A stretch of DNA of 36,723 bases from a virus. The stretch lies in the IMG/VR virus record IMGVR_UViG_3300003324_000055, positions 1 through 36,723 of that record; one strand, given 5' to 3'. Shown one piece after another: positions 13,434 to 21,049 of this stretch. Position 1 is the first letter of the stretch; every line of letters starts with the position of its first letter. The notes under the pieces are model-generated. The model saw only the letters and a program-made list of their open reading frames with translations, was not told the DNA's origin and searched no databases. The position numbers and the translations under genes were made by a program.

Positions 13434-13652
13434 TCACGCCCCCATCAGCAGGAAATGCCGCCTCCAGCTCTTATCGCCGTCAGCACCGGCCTGCCCTTTC
13501 TCTCCAGGCGCGCCTTGAGGACCACGGCTGCCTTCCGCCCCCATGACGTCCATGTCTGACTGCAATGCGTCTACGCGGCTTCTAATTGACAGCAAAAACT
13601 TATTCAGAGCCGCTGGCTCGATATTCTTAGGGACTGAGCCGAGGTCGTCCAT
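13434..13652 (-). CDS. Short collagen-like linker protein, 72 aa
   Basis: An N-terminal helix ('LNKFLLSIRSRVDALQSDMD', about 16-35) is followed by Gly-X-Y triplets, 'GSRGPQGAPGEKGQAGADGD' (about 41-60), a miniature collagen stalk, then a basic/hydrophobic tail (SWRRHFLLMGA). The helix can trimerise the collagen triplets. TGATG overlap with the 930-aa tailspike. Probable role: trimeric connector in the receptor-binding complex (inference). Confidence 0.7.
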   Translation of the reverse strand: MDDLGSVPKNIEPAALNKFLLSIRSRVDALQSDMDVMGAEGSRGPQGAPGEKGQAGADGDKSWRRHFLLMGA

Positions 13653-16444
13653 CAGGTTCTCCGAACTGCCCTAACTCGGACATAGCCATCCCACCCGCTA
13701 GGCCCTGGGTTATCTGCAGCCAACGTACGCAGGTTTATAAGGCCGATATACCGGTTATATCCGAAGTCAGCCAGCGTTTCTCCGGAAGGCGATGAGCTAA
13801 CAGGACGCAAGATAGTGATGACGTAAGTCTGTGCAGCCGTAGGGGTAATGGGCGCGGCTGTGTTGTTAGAGAATGTAATAGCCAAGGTGTTCAGCGCAGA
13901 GATGCGTGCCCCTACAATGCCAAGACCCGCCTGCGCGGTGGGCTTCACTACGCTAAGCAGCCTATCTGTCGTCGCCAGACCAGTGACAGTGAAGGTCTGT
14001 TCTGCTGTCGTATTCGCGCCTACCGCGACAGGTGACAGGCTTTGAGAGAACACAACCTCACTCTGAGGATTGCTGTTGTTGGTGATAGATCCGTAAGGCA
14101 GTATTAAGCGATGCCCGATTACCTCCGTCTTTATTACCTGCTGAGGGAATGTGCTTCCATAAGGCGTGTAGGCTTCTATAACCATGCGCGTGTCCCCGAC
14201 ACCGCCATACGCTTTAGAAATCACGACCTCTATTGATTCGAGATACCCATCTAACTCGTATAGATTGTTGGTGATAGGCGAAGGAAGCAGGTCCCTAAAG
14301 CTAATATCCAGCCGGCTTCTCTGATACCCGTCTCGATCATTGAGATATATATCGCAGTTGCGCTTTAAGTTCTGCATAGGCATGCGACGACGGCCAAGCA
14401 TGATGGGATTGCGGAATTCGAGGGTGCGGATTGGATAGTAATAGAGCACATCCCCACTAGAGAAGGTCGTGCCAGTAGAGATCGGGATCTTGAAGTACCC
14501 CGTTGGGTCGGTGCCGCCTGCACCCACGTAATCCATCGGGGCTGTGACGACAGCCCGCGACAAGTCTGAAGCCCGAATCAATACCGTGCCCTTATCGATC
14601 TCCAGCCTCAAGCGCCCATCGCCTCCACTCGAACCAGAGTTGTAATTCGCTGTAATCTGACTAGTCGAAGGCGCAATGTCATTACTGACAGTCAGGCTTA
14701 GTATGCCAGGTTGATCTGGCGCAGAAGGCCCTTCTGTAACTGCGCCGCCTTGAATGATCTCCTTTGCTTGGTCCCAATAAAACTCACAGGCGTCGTAAAT
14801 TCTTTCCTTTTGATACAGCGCCAGTCCAAAACCAATCGGCGCATTCGCAATATCGTCTTTAAGAAACTTAGCGCCGTTTACCCTGGTTCTTCGCGCAATA
14901 TCTGCAAGTTGGTATTTAATTATCGTCTGATTTATTTCAAAGTAATCTACTCCGGTTGCCTGAACAAATCTCGTAAACTGACCACGATTAACAATAAGGT
15001 TGTTCTGGCACTTATCTGGCTCACAGTCGATCACCCTCATATCATTCACGATGATAGTCTCGGATTCTCCCGTCCAGAACTGGTTAGACTTGCAGCTATG
15101 AAGGTTCGCCGAATAGCACCCCTGAATATGCAGAACCCCTGACTCGTAGACGTTATCTCCATCCAGGGTACTAGATGGAGAATCAGCAATATTCGGCTGG
15201 AACTCCAAATTCCACACCTCTAAATTCTCGCAGAACTGCGCGCCCGTGCCTCGATCGAGCGGGATAATCCCGGCTGGTCCTATAACCCCACCGCTTACGG
15301 AGTAAAAGTACCAGTCGTCGCTATACGCATTGGTAAGCGGATTATCAAGAGTAATTGCGGCCCCACTAATGGACTTCACCCTGCAGAAATCAATATACCT
15401 ATAATTGTAGGGGAACCCGCCACCTTGCTGGTCATACCCCAACACAGCTACCCACTGGCCTTCGTAGAAGTTAGCTGCCTCGCCAGATACCTTGAGGGTG
15501 ACGCTGTTGCTTCCCTCCGTAACCGAGTCAATCAAATAGGGAACAATGCGGTTAATTTCAGTGTTACTGCCTGCCAGATGATTTATGAACATCGAGCTAC
15601 CAAACAGTAACGTTGCGCCTCCTGCGTTCCAACTCCCAATATTCCTTAACGGCGAGCCGAATATGTGCTTCTGCCACTTGCAGTGCGTGAACTGATGATA
15701 ACCTGTGAACCCGACGACTTTCGTCCTGTCCTGAGGCCAGATGACAGTTGCTCCTGGGCTGGTAGCGAGCCATTGAATAAGCGATGTGATTGCTGCTGCG
15801 TTGTCAGTACCATTTGTGGTAGGGGTACTGTCAGCCACCACGCCAAAATCAGCGGCAAAAACAACACCTACCGTCGCGCCACCACCGCCTGGAGTGAATG
15901 GACCTACTAGAACCCAGTTCATCGTGTCTGCGGCCGGATTAGTCACCGCATCGGTGATGTCATTTAGTGCGATGTAGAGAAAGTTCGAGTATGCAACTGG
16001 CTGCCCCTTTGAATAATTGGCGCCCATTGCAAATTCATATTCCGGGAGCATGCTAGTCAAAGACAGCCACTTGCCTGCCGCTAGATCAACGCTGAAGCTA
16101 GCGCCGGACGTGTGCGAAATCGCCGCTACATAGCTGTTCCCGTTATTGGAAACGAGATCGCCAATGGTATACGCCGTCAACGTCGTCCATGCGCCCCTGG
16201 GAACCCACGTTGCCGTTCCGGATCGGCTTGCCAGTAGCGCTAAGGTTGCGGACGACAGAGAGTCAGGAGTGACAATATGGTTGCTCAGACCGCCGTCGTC
16301 CCGCTGTATCATGGCGAGATTTTCTAGCGTCTCGTCAATGGTCGTGTTGAGGTTGTTAAACTCAGTGTCGAGCGCAGGACCGATCGGCCCCTGAACGATG
16401 TCCTGGAACTCCGCGCTGGGCGAGTATGGGGTAGGCTGAGTCAT
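13652..16444 (-). CDS. Tailspike with carbohydrate-binding-like modules and beta-helix, 930 aa
   Basis: The second large receptor-binding protein. Residues 1-75 are an adaptor-type N-terminus ('EFNNLNTTIDETLENLAMIQ'). About 80-130 ('GAWTTLTAYTIGDLVSNNGN', 'SYVAAISHTSG') resembles the CBM5/12-type W..Y..GD.V...G..Y.A pattern, and a looser copy follows at about 140-185. A Gly-rich linker (GGGG) leads to 'FAADFGVVADSTPTTNGTDN', the usual opening of pectate-lyase-3 beta-helices, continuing to about 620. The last 250 residues are another beta domain. Expected to be a homotrimer binding or cleaving cell-surface sugar. It overlaps the preceding gene by ATGA. Confidence 0.85.
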   Translation of the reverse strand: MTQPTPYSPSAEFQDIVQGPIGPALDTEFNNLNTTIDETLENLAMIQRDDGGLSNHIVTPDSLSSATLALLASRSGTATWVPRGAWTTLTAYTIGDLVSNNGNSYVAAISHTSGASFSVDLAAGKWLSLTSMLPEYEFAMGANYSKGQPVAYSNFLYIALNDITDAVTNPAADTMNWVLVGPFTPGGGGATVGVVFAADFGVVADSTPTTNGTDNAAAITSLIQWLATSPGATVIWPQDRTKVVGFTGYHQFTHCKWQKHIFGSPLRNIGSWNAGGATLLFGSSMFINHLAGSNTEINRIVPYLIDSVTEGSNSVTLKVSGEAANFYEGQWVAVLGYDQQGGGFPYNYRYIDFCRVKSISGAAITLDNPLTNAYSDDWYFYSVSGGVIGPAGIIPLDRGTGAQFCENLEVWNLEFQPNIADSPSSTLDGDNVYESGVLHIQGCYSANLHSCKSNQFWTGESETIIVNDMRVIDCEPDKCQNNLIVNRGQFTRFVQATGVDYFEINQTIIKYQLADIARRTRVNGAKFLKDDIANAPIGFGLALYQKERIYDACEFYWDQAKEIIQGGAVTEGPSAPDQPGILSLTVSNDIAPSTSQITANYNSGSSGGDGRLRLEIDKGTVLIRASDLSRAVVTAPMDYVGAGGTDPTGYFKIPISTGTTFSSGDVLYYYPIRTLEFRNPIMLGRRRMPMQNLKRNCDIYLNDRDGYQRSRLDISFRDLLPSPITNNLYELDGYLESIEVVISKAYGGVGDTRMVIEAYTPYGSTFPQQVIKTEVIGHRLILPYGSITNNSNPQSEVVFSQSLSPVAVGANTTAEQTFTVTGLATTDRLLSVVKPTAQAGLGIVGARISALNTLAITFSNNTAAPITPTAAQTYVITILRPVSSSPSGETLADFGYNRYIGLINLRTLAADNPGPSGWDGYVRVRAVRRT

Positions 16445-16629
16445 TGCTTAGGACGACGACCACGGCGTTTTACTGGCTCTGACTGCACCTGCTGCTGGGG
16501 CGTATTCTGTGCATCGAACTGAGCCTGTATTTTCTCAAGTATCGGCTGGGAATTCTTGCGGACAAGCTCATTGAGGCCAACGCAGATGAGGTGGATCTCC
16601 GCATCTTCAAATTCGTATTTTTTGCCCAT
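16441..16629 (-). CDS. Small hypothetical protein with basic tail, 62 aa
   Basis: Helical N-terminal part ('EIHLICVGLNELVRKNSQPI', 'LEKIQAQFDAQ') followed by a Gln-rich linker and a basic tail (PVKRRGRRPKQ). Lies between a fibre gene and the large tailspike with ATGA coupling. It may be a fibre chaperone or a virion linker; no family recognised. Confidence 0.6.
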   Translation of the reverse strand: MGKKYEFEDAEIHLICVGLNELVRKNSQPILEKIQAQFDAQNTPQQQVQSEPVKRRGRRPKQ

Positions 16630-16630
16630 A

Positions 16631-17446
16631 TCAGAACGCCGGTATGTACCTGGTTACCCCAGACGAGTTTTGTATCGTAAACCACTCCTGAACGGTCGTA
16701 TTCGCCCCTGCCGGACCCAAAGACCCAAGAACGGTTGCTGTCGTCGCGTTGGCCGAAAAAGAGGCAGCAGACCCCACCTTGAACACGCCCGCCGCACCAC
16801 GCAGCAATGGAGTGTCATTGGCAGCGCCCAAATAAAGTCCGCCAGCGTCCACGGCTACGGTGAAATTGCCGCCGGCCTTGATGTTTGTATCAATTGTTGT
16901 ATTTGTGGCAGCAACCTTAAACTGAGTCCCTGCCGACACAACGCCACTCTTATCAACGCTAAAAACGCTCGCACCCGCGACCTTGGCATTAATGGCAAGC
17001 GATGCAGCCGCCGAAGCTGTACTTGTGAGATCGATAAGAAAGCCAGTGAACGTCACACCACCAGCGTTCCAGGTTTGCGTAATCGATATCGGCTTGCTGG
17101 TCGTTATTGTACCTATAGCAAATGTGTCCTGACCCGAATGCGTATTGTCGCCATCCAGTAGTGGAATCGTATTGCCGGATGTCCCGGTATTCTTCAGCGC
17201 CCCAGTACCCAGCGTTCCACCTGTGCCGACGTTCAGCGTCGAGCCGTCTGTCCCGGCTAGCGTCAGTGAGTTTGACGAGGTCAGGGTTTTTCCGGCAGTG
17301 ACAGCTAGGCCGATGATGCTGGATATTTGGGCGATCGTGAACTTGCGCGCCTCGGTTCCTCCAGAGGCCATGCCGGCAAGCAACGAGGTCGTCGCCAGTT
17401 CTCCGCCTGAAGCTGCCGTTAATGCCGTGATGATTTTACCGGCCAT
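16631..17446 (-). CDS. Tail fibre-like structural protein, 271 aa
   Basis: N-terminal 'MAGKIITALTAASGGELATT' and 'LAGMASGGTEARKFTIAQI' recall N-terminal segments of phage fibre proteins. Then beta-stalk sequence 'TLNVGTGGTLGTGALKNTG' and 'NTIPLLDGDNTHSGQDTF', a phrase common in phage fibres, and a C-terminal region with 'KVAATNTTIDTNIKAGGNFT' repeats of beta character. No enzymatic motif. Probably a fibre or collar fibre in the same receptor-binding set. GGAG lies upstream of the ATG. Confidence 0.7.
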   Translation of the reverse strand: MAGKIITALTAASGGELATTSLLAGMASGGTEARKFTIAQISSIIGLAVTAGKTLTSSNSLTLAGTDGSTLNVGTGGTLGTGALKNTGTSGNTIPLLDGDNTHSGQDTFAIGTITTSKPISITQTWNAGGVTFTGFLIDLTSTASAAASLAINAKVAGASVFSVDKSGVVSAGTQFKVAATNTTIDTNIKAGGNFTVAVDAGGLYLGAANDTPLLRGAAGVFKVGSAASFSANATTATVLGSLGPAGANTTVQEWFTIQNSSGVTRYIPAF

Positions 17447-17449
17447 AGG

Positions 17450-17611
17450 TTAGCTCCATAGCAAAAAGCTGCCGATATGGTTCTCCCACAGAATGTCGTC
17501 CGACTCGGAGGAATCCCATAGGATCGACTTGTCGGCAGAAGGGGATGGACCGGGGACGATCGTGCGAGCGACGCCGCGAGCGATAGAGCGGACGATAGAA
17601 CGCATCGTCAT
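17450..17611 (-). CDS. 53-aa Trp-rich protein, between structural genes
   Basis: An ATG (17611) overlaps the preceding stop as ATGA and the frame runs to TAA at 17452-17450. It starts MTMRSIVRSIARGVARTIVP, an Arg-rich amphipathic helix, and ends with two similar acidic-Trp phrases, 'SILWDSSESDD' and 'ILWENHIGSFLLWS'. It fills a gap of about 160 bases between two structural genes and is in the same coupling pattern, so it is very probably a gene. Function unknown, perhaps a membrane- or capsid-contact peptide. Confidence 0.65.
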   Translation of the reverse strand: MTMRSIVRSIARGVARTIVPGPSPSADKSILWDSSESDDILWENHIGSFLLWS

Positions 17612-17895
17612 TGCGACACCCCGCAGACCGTAGCTGTCACGGCCGTGGCTGTCGTTACGACACAGCGCAAACTCGTCTGGCAGTATTCAAAACCGATGGC
17701 GCCGTTAGCGGTCAGAACAACATCAGTGAGGTCCGCCCAAGACGATCCATCAGGCAGGAGCGCCTGTAGCTTGGCAGAACCACCGCCCCATGTACCGACC
17801 GCCTCGAATGTGCCGATGCCGCCGCCCCAAGCAACCGCAGGCCCATTGCCGGGGCCGAAGTTGCTCACCAAAGTGGCCTTCGCGTATTGAGTCAT
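17608..17895 (-). CDS. Small beta-rich structural protein, 95 aa
   Basis: Gly/Thr/Ala-rich beta pattern: 'GPAVAWGGGIGTFEAVGTWG', 'GSAKLQALLPDGSSWADLTD', 'LTANGAIGFEYCQTSLRCVV', 'TATVCGVSQ'. This 'LPDGSSW.D......L.ANG..GF......LR.VV' layout is common in small phage virion proteins. It is the first gene after the intrinsic terminator at 17911-17937. Confidence 0.65.
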   Translation of the reverse strand: MTQYAKATLVSNFGPGNGPAVAWGGGIGTFEAVGTWGGGSAKLQALLPDGSSWADLTDVVLTANGAIGFEYCQTSLRCVVTTATAVTATVCGVSQ

Positions 17896-17910
17896 ACCTA
17901 ACTCCTTGCG

Positions 17911-17937
17911 TTAAAGAGAGGGGAGATTTCTCTCCCC
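17911..17937 (-). terminator. Intrinsic terminator after the 317-aa gene
   Basis: A 7-bp G/C-rich stem (17920-17926 with 17931-17937, TTTC loop on the plus strand) is read on the minus strand as GGGGAGA-GAAA-TCTCCCC followed by TCTCTTTAA. The U-tract is broken, so termination may be partial, letting some transcription reach the receptor-binding cluster. Confidence 0.6.
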
Positions 17938-17948
17938 AATTCAAGGAC

Positions 17949-18902
17949 TTAGGCCTGAGTGACTCCCGCATACCCGTAATCGGGTAAGAAAATCAGGAGT
18001 TGGTATACGCGCGAATCGTTCGGCGCCGAGTTTGGCGTATAAGTGCCGCGCACATCGCCCGTGGTAGCGGTAGCGCCTCCCGCAGTGACATCGCCCGCGA
18101 CCAAAGTTCCAGCGGTAGCCGCCACGCCGTCCTGGAGTTCCTTGATGACGAACGCCGTCTCGGGCAGGAACACAGACAGGCCCAGCTTGTCCTGATCGCC
18201 GACCGATATGTTGCCGGCGGTGGCTGCGCTGATGGCGACGCGAGTCACCGTCTTGAACGCTTTGTTGCCAGTCACGATCGTGGTGCCATTGAGCGCAATG
18301 GTCTCAGTCATCGCCACGCCGTAGATATCAGTGCCGTATACAGTGATCGTCTGAGTCGTGTCACCCGCGCCCGCCGATACAGCCTGTATGTTACGAGGAC
18401 GGTCGAGCGTGACCGTGGTCGAGGCCAGCGTCAGGTTGCCAGCGCCGGCTACGGCCTGAGCCGCCGCAACGCGGGTGGCGGACTTAGCGACCGGAGCCCC
18501 AAGGTTCATCAGCACCGTCCGGCCGGTGACCGTGGCATAGGCAAACGTGGGGCTGGTGGTGCCGGGCAGGCCCAAACGGTAGTCCGTGCTACCCTGGCGC
18601 TCAAGGCGGACGGTATAAAAGGTTCCGGCCTTCCAGGTCGTCGCCGTCTTATTGGTAATTGTGACGGTACCGGCAGAGACAGAGCCCAGCGTGATGCCAA
18701 AGTCTTTCGGATAGGTGTACTCGTCATTACCGCCAGCGTTAGGAGTCGTCAGCGCCCCGGTGGGCACTGTCATCAGGTTCACGCGGTGGTTGATGGACTT
18801 GTAGTAGTCGCCGGCTTGGCGATTGGTTGGGTAGGGAACCGTGAAGGTACCATTAGTTGCAACGTCGGCCGATAACTGGCCGCGAACGAGATCAAAACTC
18901 AT
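17949..18902 (-). CDS. Virion structural protein, 317 aa, probably separately expressed
   Basis: A Thr/Ala/Gly-rich beta protein with very few charges; AGGAGG lies just before the ATG. Segments such as 'QTITVYGTDIYGVAMTETIA' and 'FKTVTRVAISAATAGNISVG' resemble Ig-like/beta-sandwich phage decoration proteins. The C-terminus 'RVYQLLIFLPDYGYAGVTQA' is hydrophobic. It stands apart from the operon: a promoter-like sequence at 18953-18981 precedes it and an intrinsic terminator (17911-17937) follows. That suggests it is needed in high copy, as for a decoration or fibre protein, but the function is not proven. No recognised family. Confidence 0.65.
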   Translation of the reverse strand: MSFDLVRGQLSADVATNGTFTVPYPTNRQAGDYYKSINHRVNLMTVPTGALTTPNAGGNDEYTYPKDFGITLGSVSAGTVTITNKTATTWKAGTFYTVRLERQGSTDYRLGLPGTTSPTFAYATVTGRTVLMNLGAPVAKSATRVAAAQAVAGAGNLTLASTTVTLDRPRNIQAVSAGAGDTTQTITVYGTDIYGVAMTETIALNGTTIVTGNKAFKTVTRVAISAATAGNISVGDQDKLGLSVFLPETAFVIKELQDGVAATAGTLVAGDVTAGGATATTGDVRGTYTPNSAPNDSRVYQLLIFLPDYGYAGVTQA

Positions 18903-18952
18903 CGGAACCTCCTACGGTTGGCGTGTATTGATAATGTCTTGCCCTAGTCACC

Positions 18953-18981
18953 CTTATACCACTATTTTCAGTCACTTTTAA
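18953..18981 (-). promoter_or_regulatory. Late/internal promoter for the 317-aa gene
   Basis: On the minus strand: TTAAAA (18981-18976), a 17-base spacer, and TATAAG (18958-18953) preceded by TGG, an extended -10 pattern. The start would be near 18946, about 44 bases before the ATG. GTGACT occurs twice here (18975-18970 and 18951-18946). The -35 is weak. Confidence 0.4.
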
Positions 18982-21049
18982 GCCGCTTGGGATGGTGCTC
19001 GCGCTCTTTGTAGTTCTGTACGCCCATGCCAAGCATCGCAAGCATCGCCATCGCGGTTCCGGGGACGATTTCCTGACTCTGCATTTCCTGATAGATGTCC
19101 TGCACGGTGAGCGGTACGACTTGGTTTGCCAGCTCGGATTGCAGCGTCACCAGATTGCCAGCCAAATCCTTGCCGGTGGCTAGATTTGTGACGCCTCCTG
19201 GTATTGGAGCCAGCTTTGAGCGGACGAACCGCGCCATGACATCGAATTCATTTTGGCCGCCATATGGAATGTTCCCGCGCAACGGTCTGACGTTTCCAGA
19301 TAGAGATTTCGTCTCGCCCGTCGCCAACCTAGTGCCAAGCACAATCATCTGCGACAAGCCCATCAATGGATCAATGCGGGTGCTGCCGAATCTCAGCTTG
19401 CCGAAATCAGACGAACGCGGGTCGGTCTCAACCTCGCCGCCCGCCGCAATCCCGAGACCATACACAACACCGAGTCCACCTAAGAATTTTCCGTACTCTT
19501 TTGCGATGAGCCGCTTAGTCCTGCCAGTGCCGCCCTTAAGAACTTGCCCGGTCAGTAGTTGAAAGCGGCTTGCCACATAGCGCGGCGAGTAAAATAGTTG
19601 AGCAAGTCCTGTGGCGGCCGTCTCCATGCTCCCCAGTCCGCCACGCCCGGTCGCCACGTTGATGTACTTGGCAATGTGCTTGGCTTCGTCTAGCGTGACC
19701 TCTCCGCCTTTGGCTAGCCCTCGCGTCATGGCGTCGAACGTGTCTGCGCGTAAGACGTTCAGGAAGGTGCTGAAAGCGCGTTCAGAGACCTTGAATCCTG
19801 GTATCTTCCCGGCCCACTTGCTCATGAACGACTCTTCAAGTTCGCTTAGCTTGCTGCCAAATTCCCCGGGCGAGAAGTACAGCTTGGCGGCGTGATACAT
19901 GGGCGCATTAGGGCGCTCCTGTAATGCCGAATTGATTGCGTGCGCCTTCTCCTTGGAAGATATGGCAATCATCATGTCGCGGAAGGCGCGGCCGGTTCGG
20001 GATAAACCTGATGGCGTCGTGATGTTAGCGTAGACCAGCTTCCCGCCCTGGCGCAGCACCGCCGACACGTCCCACATCGTCTGAATGATGCGCGTGACGC
20101 CTAAGACGTGCTTCGTCTTCGTCCACAACGATTCCGGCTTCAGTGCCTCAATACGTTGGCGCTGTTCAGCAGCCAATTTGTCGCGCTGATACTTTAGTCG
20201 GCGCAACTCCGGATCTGTGTAGTAGTCGGGGCGTTCTGTTGCGGGCTTGAGAGGCTCCCTTAAGTCCTTCTGAAGACGATCAATTGCCGCCAGAAGCCGC
20301 TGCTTCTGTGACGGCGAGCTTTTCGACACCTGCGAGCGTAAATGGGCGCGGATTTCGGCTAGTTTACGAGTCGTTTCGGCGCGCGTATCCATGCGCTTCT
20401 TGCTCTGCGGCAAAGTGCCCTCATCCAGATGCTTTTGCAAAGATCCAATCTGCTCATTCAGCAGGTCGTTCGACTTTGCCTCTTGGCGCATATCGAACAG
20501 CGTCTTCCTGAGCCCGGCCTCTTTAGCTTGTAGCGCCTTAACCTCCGCGCTGGGTTCTGCGTGACGGAATTGAAACGGCTCCTCCTTGGGATTTCCGAAA
20601 TCCTTGATGGCCTTCTCAAGGCGAGCAATATTCGCTTCATGCTTCTTCTTCAAAGCCGGATTGCTACGAGCCAATTCCTGCTGCAAATACTGCTTGATGT
20701 TCGTTAGGCGCTTGACGATTTCATGCCTGCGGTCTTCAGGCTTCAGCCCATTTTCAGGCAGCGTCTTTTCGTCAATGTGCTCGGCAAGCTCATCCAGTTT
20801 TCGAGTAAGTACAACGTCGGCTCTAGCCTCTTTCTTGATGTCTGAGATTTTCTGCTTAATGGCAGATAGAGGTTTGCGTGATTTGGTAGTGTATTCGTGT
20901 ATTGAATTAACAACCTCATCCCTAGTAATCCAGGGCAGTCCGTTACGTAACTCGCTCACCACGCCGTCAACGTCCAGCACATGCGGGCGTTTGGCAACGT
21001 GCAGTGCCAGCTTAGCAATGGTCTCAGCGTATTCGGAACAGTCAGCCAT
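18968..21049 (-). CDS. Large internal/ejection virion protein, C-terminal partner, 693 aa
   Basis: The ATG at 21049 is preferred because it forms TGATG with the preceding stop; a GTG at 21064 is possible. Residues about 71-155 and 183-267 are two copies of one helical module ('RKLDELAEHIDEKTLP' against 'EQIGSLQKHLDEGTLP'). About 290-310 is a third coiled coil. Later regions hold 'YINVATGRGGLG' and 'LAQLFYSPRYVASRFQLL' (around 460-500), a pattern I associate with large phage ejection-type polyproteins, and hydrophobic 'FLGGLGVVYGLGIAAGG'. Probably injected with the DNA to form a channel across the envelope. No transglycosylase motif seen. Confidence 0.6.
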   Translation of the reverse strand: MADCSEYAETIAKLALHVAKRPHVLDVDGVVSELRNGLPWITRDEVVNSIHEYTTKSRKPLSAIKQKISDIKKEARADVVLTRKLDELAEHIDEKTLPENGLKPEDRRHEIVKRLTNIKQYLQQELARSNPALKKKHEANIARLEKAIKDFGNPKEEPFQFRHAEPSAEVKALQAKEAGLRKTLFDMRQEAKSNDLLNEQIGSLQKHLDEGTLPQSKKRMDTRAETTRKLAEIRAHLRSQVSKSSPSQKQRLLAAIDRLQKDLREPLKPATERPDYYTDPELRRLKYQRDKLAAEQRQRIEALKPESLWTKTKHVLGVTRIIQTMWDVSAVLRQGGKLVYANITTPSGLSRTGRAFRDMMIAISSKEKAHAINSALQERPNAPMYHAAKLYFSPGEFGSKLSELEESFMSKWAGKIPGFKVSERAFSTFLNVLRADTFDAMTRGLAKGGEVTLDEAKHIAKYINVATGRGGLGSMETAATGLAQLFYSPRYVASRFQLLTGQVLKGGTGRTKRLIAKEYGKFLGGLGVVYGLGIAAGGEVETDPRSSDFGKLRFGSTRIDPLMGLSQMIVLGTRLATGETKSLSGNVRPLRGNIPYGGQNEFDVMARFVRSKLAPIPGGVTNLATGKDLAGNLVTLQSELANQVVPLTVQDIYQEMQSQEIVPGTAMAMLAMLGMGVQNYKEREHHPKRLKSD

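Noticed and set aside
14711-15142. 143-codon plus-strand frame in the tailspike gene
   Set aside because: Antisense to the beta-helix domain of the 930-aa tailspike; no start signal.
9664-17446. Diversity-generating retroelement acting on the fibre genes
   Set aside because: No reverse transcriptase gene and no template/variable repeat pair with adenine-specific differences was seen; the only fibre repeat differs mainly at synonymous sites.
18000-18875. 291-codon plus-strand frame
   Set aside because: Shadow of the 317-aa structural gene; Arg/Gly/His-rich composition typical of antisense frames in G+C-rich DNA.
18940-18975. Possible single-subunit RNA polymerase (SP6/T7-like) promoter, from the similarity of AGGGTGACTAGGGCAAG to SP6-type sites
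   Set aside because: No second copy of the motif was found at other late gene junctions and no such polymerase gene is in the window; a sigma70 reading fits as well.
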